Shown here: piece after piece, positions 7,431 to 12,564 of the stretch | Layout of the letters: each line of letters starts with the position of its first letter | How positions within the stretch are numbered: position 1 is the first letter of the stretch | NCBI RefSeq assembly: GCF_000186865.1 | Contig: NW_008705582.1 | Location: 616,508-629,071 of the forward strand | Reading direction: 5' to 3' | Length of the DNA: 12,564 bases | From: Aureococcus anophagefferens | Lineage: Eukaryota; Sar; Pelagophyceae; Pelagomonadales; Pelagomonadaceae | Translations under genes and position numbers: made by a program | Notes under the pieces: model-generated | Told to the model about the DNA's origin: nothing | Database searches by the model: none | Seen by the model: only the letters and a program-made list of their open reading frames with translations

Positions 7431-8049
7431 CTTCTGTGTAAGCTTAAAAAAACTAGTCAAGTTTGCCGTTGTCAATCATCCCGTTCAAGCCAATATTCAG
7501 TTATGTCGCACAATGATTTCATACTACTTGCTACTCGGACCCACGGGTGCTAGCCGTCGGATCAAAGCTACACGGCGGTCGAGATTCTCGCTGACAAGCA
7601 CCCATGCAGAAACCAATGGGGTAAGTTCGCATGGGCGCCGTTGCCCTGGCCGACGGCCGGGCCCCCGAGGACACGCTCTGACTCGCCAATACAGCGATAT
7701 TCCCCCCGGGGCGGGAGCCCGCGGGAATACGGCGCTTTCTAGTTTGGGCCCCGCTTTTGGACCCCACCCGGGGGCCCGGTGCAGAAATTCTACACGGTTA
7801 GGTGGGGCAGCGACTCGGGCTAGACTAAGCTAAAGGTAGATGACCGGGGGTCAATACCATTCAAGGACGAAGTTGGAACGAGCTTACTTCGTAGTGTGTC
7901 CGAACAGCTTTGCGATTTTTAAAGCAGAGATATTTTTGAACGAGTGGCTATGGGGCGTCGCCCTATGTCCGAGAGTGCATCAAAAGTGCTGCAACAAAAA
8001 TCGGGTAGAGAAAGATTTTGCTGGGTCCTGATCCAACCAGGTCACCAGC
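7431..8049. other. B56 3' flank and GC-rich spacer
   Basis: Just after the B56 stop is TGTGTAA followed by an A-run (7436-7452), a possible 3'-end signal. A 7-bp inverted repeat GGGTGCT / AGCACCC (7545-7551, 7597-7603) and a GC-rich stretch (7620-7830) with the dispersed repeat follow. From 7840 to 8049 composition is ordinary. Open frames of 60-155 residues here show no recognisable domain, and I do not call a gene. Confidence 0.5.
7709..7752 (+). repeat. Dispersed repeat, copy 2
   Basis: This is the second copy of the motif at 872-918: CGCGGGAA, CGGCGC, TTTCTAGTTTGGG in order. It adjoins an inverted repeat TATTCCC / GGGAATA (about 7698-7729), so the repeat may be one end of a hairpin-forming element. 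It lies about 280 bp downstream of the B56 stop codon. Confidence 0.5.
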
Positions 8050-8523
8050 GTGCTGCTATTCGCCGCGTCGACGTCTCGACAGCTTCGCGCGGTCTCAGAA
8101 GGTCCACGGAGGGAGGGCAAGGGCGCCAAGGCCTACCACACGTGGCTCGAGGCGAACTATCCCAAGGCCTTCTACGTTCGCAAGTCCCGCGCCTCCGGCG
8201 GGCGCCAGGACCGTGACCTCGAGTTCGAGGCGTCGGTCGCCGCCTACGTGAACCGCCCCCACTACGCCAAGTTCCCGGAGGCCATCCTCGCGGACCCGCA
8301 GCACAGGAGCATCCTCGAAACGCCCGCGCGTCCCCGACGCGCGTTCCGCGGAAAAATGCGAACTCAGGCTCTTCTAGTACCACAACTTCGCTCAATTCGG
8401 ACGGATCCGGACGAACCGACAGTCGTTTTCGAGTTCCTACGCGGGCTCCTCGGGATAGGCGCAGTCCCGGAGCTCGGCTTGTCGACGGCAAAACCCCGGG
8501 CTTCCAGTGTCGCCCCCTATTAA
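8050..8523 (+). pseudogene. GC3-saturated coding fragment, unrecognised family
   Basis: The + strand frame opens with GTG at 8050 and has no good ATG. From about 8110 to 8325 it encodes a convincing protein piece: GAKAYHTWLEANYPKAFYVR, then SRASGGRQDRDLEFEASVAA, YVNRPHYAKFPEAILADP and HRSILE, with almost all codons ending in G or C. After about 8340 composition and protein character change (Arg/Pro/Ser-rich, no pattern), and the frame ends at 8521-8523. I read this as a truncated copy of a longer gene, perhaps a dispersed repeated or mobile-element gene, because both ends break off. An exon of an unrecognised gene is the alternative. The family is not known to me. Confidence 0.45.
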
Positions 8524-8539
8524 TAACCTCCCTAATAGG
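8516..8539. terminator. A/T-rich inverted repeat (function unknown)
   Basis: CCTATTA (8516-8522) and TAATAGG (8533-8539) form a perfect 7-bp arm pair around a 10-base loop, at the stop codon of the GC-rich fragment. A terminator role is only a guess in eukaryotic DNA; it may mark an element edge. Confidence 0.25.
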
Positions 8540-8908
8540 AGGAATAGGATCGACATGTCCCTAGCCGCTCATGGCGACTGCAACTTGAAGTAGACCCCCC
8601 CCAAAAAGTCGACGGGCCAGCTCGAGCGCCGGCGAATCAAAGCCCGGGTCAAATCGCTGGGTCAAATTAATCATCGATGGTCGAAAGTTCACATTTGTAG
8701 AGGCCAACTTTCGCTCGATTCCGCCACTGGCGGTGCCCGAATTCGAACCTTCAACTAGGTCGTCCGACTCTCCCGCTTAATCTTTGTTAGCTCAGGAGAG
8801 GCAAGGTTTTGGCAGGCTTGCAGCATGAATTGCTCCTGCCCGACAGATGAGCATTTACACGAAGCATGTTTGAAGCAACAAAACGGTTTTGTACGCCTTC
8901 GATAACAG
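8540..8908. other. Convergent spacer with small repeats
   Basis: It contains a C8 run (8595-8602), a direct repeat GGGTCAAAT (8646-8654, 8659-8667), an inverted repeat CGAAAGTT / AACTTTCG (8682-8689, 8706-8713) that extends through ATCGA / TCGAT with a bulge, and the palindrome CCGCCACTGGCGG (8721-8733). On the - strand at 8739-8749 GGTTCGAATTC differs by one base from a pol III B box. No gene is supported. TGTAA at 8859-8855 on the - strand could serve the TANGO6-like 3' end. Confidence 0.45.
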
Positions 8909-11804
8909 TTATGTGGGAAGGCGCGGGAAGCCACCATGGAACCAGTCATCGCGATATATTGGAGGAAGTTCTCCTTTTTCCAGTGAGCCGTTCTGTTTGA
9001 CGCGGAGGACGCCGGAAAGCAGAGCATCGAGGGCAAGCAACGCGTTATTTGCGTGAAGTCTTGTGACGTCGTCAGCAGAATTCAGAGCATGGACGCGCAG
9101 GCGCTTGCACATGGTGGCACAGTCTCTTGGAACATTCGTAATTAGGGCTGTGCCACAGCCGGCTATGGCACGGTAACCGAGATAAGACGCGGCGCGTCGT
9201 ACATCAGCGGTCACATCCGTGGAGACGAGGATACTGGACACTAAATTACATAGGTCGATAGCAAAGGTATGGACATTTATTCCAACAACGCCACAAAGTT
9301 CGCCCAGGAGGGAAAGATTCGCAATGCGTGTGGCGACGGGCTGATCATGACGGGCACCACAGCAGAGCGACTCCCCAACAATCTGTGCATATGCAGGTGC
9401 AGCCTCGCCTCTTCGGCGAATTGTGATCATGAGGGTTTCGCCTAGCCTCGTCTTAATAACGTCGTTACTCAAAGAGCAAAAAGACTGCAAGAACCAGGGC
9501 AACACTTCCCTGGGACTTGTGTCAGCCACAGCGGCAAGAGCATGTGCTGCAGCAAGGTACACGTAGGACTCCTGGTCCTCGAGCGCCTTGAGAAGAATAT
9601 CCGCAAGTTTCAACCAGGGAATTGGCTTCGATAGCCTGCTACTCATCTCTTGCACATGCCCCCGGTCCCGATTGAGAGTGTAGTGCTTACAGAGCTTGCC
9701 GAGTCGAACAACACCAAATGCTCGGAGTGCGGGCAAAGGAGACGATATATCCAAAGCAATTTCGGCGAGCGTGGCTTCTGACGAATGGCTTGCTGAATCA
9801 GACTTGACTTTAGAATGCACCGCTTGGCAGCCTCTGGAGAGTATGATCGCTCGACACTGAACAGCAGCTTCAGAAACTTTAGGATCATGGTAGCGAGGAC
9901 AACTAAGCACCGTGAGCGATGGCAGGAGCGCTCTCATTGCTCTTTTGTTTTCTATGTTGCGCTCCTGGATGCAAAATTCTAGGATACTTCGTAATGTGCC
10001 CACCGACACCGATTCCAGAGAGTAATTATCTTCCTCATCATCCACGCTGGGCTCAAGTTTGGAAGAGGAAGTGTGGCGGTCAGCGGCACTAGACAGCAGA
10101 AGACCTAGTGTCCTAATGAGATCTGCACCGGGCGCAAACATAGTACCCGTGTCAAGCTGCGTCGAGAGATCAGCCGCAAGTTTAAGCGTTGGACGAATGC
10201 GCGAAAGGTCAGAAGCTTGTCTCTGTCGCCGCCACTCGAGGAACTTGTACAAACATAAGGCCAAAAGAGAACTTGAGAGCTTTGGACTATCCAATGCTTC
10301 GATCAGAATGGTGACGTCAATGTCCTGAATCTCGTTACTTTCGACGGCAACGATCCCTTCTTGCAGCCCAGACTCAAAGCGTATTGTCCGTGGCCTGGTT
10401 ATCGCGTCAAAAATCAACGCTTCGGGATTAATCGATGACTGTAAAACATATCTCAGTATCAGTGCCACGTCCGTAGCACATACCTTTCTGTTGGAGTTCT
10501 GTGCGAAGTTGACGAGGCAAATGAGGTACTCGAGGAGCTTGGAATCTAATGATAGTTTCCCCCAAAAGCCTGGTAGAGCGTGTTGCGAGAGCGATCTAAG
10601 AATACAAAGTCCCCGAGCTACTCCAGTTTCATCCGTAACACCCCCAAATTGTCCGAGTAGCGACGCAATTACCATCTTTGAAAATCCCCGCTCGTGGAGC
10701 TGAGTGAGTGCGTCCAGAGCAACACGACTCTGTGCCACTAGCTCTGGAAAGTTGACCTGATTTTTCCTCGTGTTCAAAATCAGCAGTGAGGCGAGTTGAG
10801 GAGCAACAGCACGCGCATAAAATGTGGCGTCTCCACCTAATGGTGAAGCAGCAACTGCTGCGGCGACCCTACTCTCTGCTCTCCCAGCCCCAGCTGACTG
10901 ACATGCCGATAATTCATCCAGACCTAGCAGACATCGATTGAAACTGCTAAAAAATCGAAGTGAATTCGATAGAGATTCAATAATTTGATTGGTGCACCGA
11001 AGACACGCCAGCAAACTCTTTGAGAATGCAGTCCACGCTTCGTTTCGTCACGTTTCCAAGTAGAATCCCACAGTATCTACGACACCAGCTAGGCGCCGGA
11101 ACCACTGTTTCTGTTTCCTCTTGAAAACCACCGAGCAATTCCCGTATGGCCACACACGCCCATGGAAGCGGGATCCGATCGAGGTAAAGACTTGTTACAT
11201 TGCTGTTTCGGAGCTCACGCGCAGAAAGGCACGCAGCCAGAGCATCGACCGCAAACCGACTTGCAATAGGGGCCAACGGGCCTGAAGAAATGATCTCAAG
11301 AAGTATGTCCGAAACGAGCTGTAGCACGTTTGCGCGGTCCAGCACGCACGTCATCTCCCATAGTTCCCGCGCGGCTGCCGCATTCCGTAAGCCCCACCTC
11401 CGCACTGCGTCGGGGATCTGTACCGCCCGTGAGTACGTCCGTTCTATAGGTCGCACGCCATCGACTACTAGTGGGGCCACGCCCCACATCGCCACTAGCT
11501 CCAGGGCTGTATAAATAGCCGTTAGCTCTTGTAACGACAGCGTATCCCGAGGTGCGGGGGGCGGGTGGTGACTGTCAACACCAATAGGACTAGTTTGACG
11601 AGCCGCACGCAGCGCATCAAGCACGCCTAAAAGTGCTGGCAGCCAACGACGCCCGATCTCTCTCCAGCACGCAGTGCCATCGATCTCACTCGTTTCAAGC
11701 CCGCGCCACAGGCGTAGATTATTCACCTCATCGATGACCTTCTTTGCTGCATTGCGTAACTGTATCCCGTTCGACTGCGCGAGCTGCGCTCTTGGAACAT
11801 TCAT
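8909..11804 (-). CDS. TANGO6: TANGO6/RTP1-like armadillo-type protein, complete, two exons
   Basis: TANGO6 (animal) and Rtp1 (yeast) are large helical-repeat proteins linked to secretory-pathway organisation and to nuclear import of RNA polymerase II. The ATG at 11804 starts exon 1 (11804-11005). A 58-bp GT..AG intron (11004-10947, ending GATTTTTTAG) joins it in frame to exon 2 (10946-8909), giving 945 residues, close to the animal protein's size. The first 650 residues are divergent amphipathic helices with an acidic insert (EPSVDDEEDN, about 564-574). The diagnostic C-terminal blocks are SSPLPALRAFGVVRLGKL (about 668-685), ALEDQESYVYLAAAHALAAV (about 721-740), EVLPWFLQSF, LGETLMITIRRRGE, ANLSLLGELCGVVGINVH, and VRRAASYLGYRAI (about 849-861), as in RTP1 C-terminal domain 1; the last 60 residues fit domain 2. 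The open frame extends upstream to 11957, but that part is Arg-rich and poorly protein-like, so 11804 is preferred. It converges with B56 across a 1.48-kb spacer. Confidence 0.88.
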
Positions 11805-11952
11805 GCTGTGTGACGTACACACGCCGCGATCAACTAAAATAATTTGAGCGCATCCACTATTCAATGCTAGTACAGGAGGATTGCGCCGGCGATCTTGCTG
11901 TCGGGTGCGTCGAAGGCCTCGAGCATGGCGAGCGAGCTGTGTACTTCGATTA
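11805..11952. other. TANGO6-like upstream region
   Basis: This 148-bp stretch separates the start codon from the MITE-like element and should hold the promoter. TGACGTA (11811-11817) resembles a bZIP/CREB half site but lies only 7 bases upstream of the ATG, probably within the leader. No convincing TATA element is seen; ATTATTTTAG lies on the - strand near 11840. Confidence 0.3.
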
Positions 11953-12065
11953 CACAAAAGTCACCCGCCTGCGGACCCCCGGCCAAGCGCGCGCGCTCGG
12001 TTCAAGGTCTCTTGAACCGCTCTCCGAGCGGGGCAAGGTCGGCCCGCAGGCGGGTGCACAAAAGT
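11953..12065. mobile_element. 95-bp MITE-like element with 9-bp target-site duplication
   Basis: CACAAAAGT occurs at 11953-11961 and again at 12057-12065. Between them lies a 95-bp element (11962-12056) whose ends are perfect 13-bp terminal inverted repeats, CACCCGCCTGCGG and CCGCAGGCGGGTG. The centre forms a second perfect hairpin, GGTTCAAG / CTTGAACC around GTCT (11999-12018), so the whole element can fold into one long imperfect hairpin. It has no coding capacity. A 9-bp duplication is typical of Mutator-like (MULE) transposition; the CA..TG ends do not identify a superfamily by themselves. It lies about 160 bp upstream of the TANGO6-like start codon. The identical duplication copies suggest a fairly recent insertion. 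Confidence 0.85.
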
Positions 12066-12301
12066 GTCCGCTTTAATTTGTCAACCAAAGCTGGCTCTGA
12101 CCACGGTCGACCCCCCCCAGAAGTACGAAACAATTGCTAACGATACCGGGTGGTCCCGGGGGCGGTCACGACGCGTCCGCCCCAGTCCGGGGACGTCCGC
12201 GAGGGACGGCGTCGGCCAGGGGCTCGGATGGGACGGCGTCGGTGGTGTGGCGCGCGCGCGCGAAACGACGCCCGCGGGCGAAACGCGCGCGAAAAGCGGA
12301 C
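12066..12301. other. GC-rich spacer with CpG-rich simple repeats
   Basis: A C8 run (12111-12118) is set in GTCGAC..AGAAG, similar to the C8 run at 8595-8602. From about 12140 the DNA is very GC-rich, with a GC-dinucleotide run and three GCGAAA-type repeats (about 12250-12296). It may be the 3' flank of the gene ending at 12302. No gene is seen. Confidence 0.4.
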
Positions 12302-12562
12302 TCAGTGCGCCGCCGCGGTCGTGATCGCGCGCTCGGCGGCCGAGGTGATCGTGTACGTCGCGCGTGGCGCGACGGCGGTGGTGCCGCCGACGACGGGCTG
12401 GTCCTCGCGGCCGTCGCCCGAGTCGAGCTTTCGGAGAACGCTCCTGCCGTTCGCGCGGTAGATGCGGACGGTGAAGCGGCGCGTGTCCGCGCCCGTGCGG
12501 TCGAAGAGGCGCACCAGGACGACGGGGTCCCCGGGGCGGTACTCCTCGTTGTCGTGCGTCCG
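12302..12562 (-). CDS. 3' end of an unrecognised GC3-saturated gene (5' end outside window)
   Basis: The - strand frame is open from the window edge to a TGA at 12302-12304, giving the last 86 residues of a protein. Almost every codon ends in G or C. The visible sequence has alternating hydrophobic/polar strands, GDPVVLVRLFDRTG, RRFTVRIYRANGRSVLRKLD and PRATYTITSAAERAITTAA, suggesting a beta-sandwich or similar fold. I do not recognise a family. The frame quality (regular alternation, no low-complexity runs) supports it as real coding sequence, more so than the open frames on the opposite strand. Confidence 0.5.
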   Translation of the reverse strand, partial: RTHDNEEYRPGDPVVLVRLFDRTGADTRRFTVRIYRANGRSVLRKLDSGDGREDQPVVGGTTAVAPRATYTITSAAERAITTAAAH

Positions 12563-12564
12563 CG

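Noticed and set aside
7366..7833. 155-residue + strand frame after B56
   Set aside because: Begins inside the last B56 exon in another frame and runs through repeat-rich spacer; no domain features.
8739..8760. tRNA gene on the - strand
   Set aside because: Only a T-loop-like string is present. The T-stem does not pair and no A box or anticodon arm is visible.
11805..11957. N-terminal extension of the TANGO6-like protein to 11957
   Set aside because: The extra 51 residues are Arg/Gln-rich with no family similarity, and the frame would begin beside the MITE; ATG 11804 is more plausible.
1..12564. CRISPR array, bacterial operon or phage features
   Set aside because: No regularly spaced repeats; the genes are eukaryotic and contain spliceosomal introns.

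Overview
The window is nuclear DNA of a small-genome unicellular eukaryote. It carries conserved eukaryotic genes (SIN3 co-repressor, PP2A B56 subunit, TANGO6/RTP1 family), and the B56 and TANGO6-like genes are cut by very short spliceosomal introns (about 54-86 bp) whose exons rejoin in frame at GT..AG borders. The B56 protein looks like those of stramenopile algae and oomycetes, and the coiled-coil gene resembles centriole/basal-body proteins, so a flagellated microalga of that kind is a reasonable guess; this is an inference only.

Layout: 1-702 (+) 3' end of a SIN3 gene; 703-1465 a very GC-rich non-coding block with a dispersed repeat, GGACC/GGTCC repeats and a 128-bp palindrome; 1489-3708 (+) a coiled-coil protein with three Y-x-x-D-F-[D/E] motifs, interrupted by one probable 54- or 60-bp intron; 3709-4275 GC-rich spacer; 4276-5466 (-) an unrecognised gene or gene pair whose 5' part is a GC3-saturated island; 5535-7430 (+) a complete eight-exon PP2A B56 gene; 7431-8908 a long convergent spacer with a GC3-saturated coding fragment at about 8050-8340; 8909-11804 (-) a complete two-exon TANGO6/RTP1-like gene; 11805-12301 a spacer holding a 95-bp MITE-like element with a perfect 9-bp target-site duplication; 12302-12564 (-) the 3' end of another GC3-saturated gene.

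Two kinds of DNA are interleaved. The conserved housekeeping genes have mixed codon usage and moderate GC. Three coding islands (about 4876-5500, 8050-8340, 12302-12564) use almost only G/C-ending codons and match no family I recognise. They could be mobile-element or transferred DNA, or a second native gene class. The spacers are GC-rich and full of inverted repeats, which fits accumulation of small non-autonomous elements between genes.

The recognised genes do not form one pathway. They act in transcriptional repression (SIN3), phosphatase targeting (B56), protein trafficking or nuclear import of RNA polymerase II (TANGO6/RTP1), and possibly centriole/cilium structure (coiled-coil gene). 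I see no rRNA gene, convincing tRNA gene or CRISPR array.
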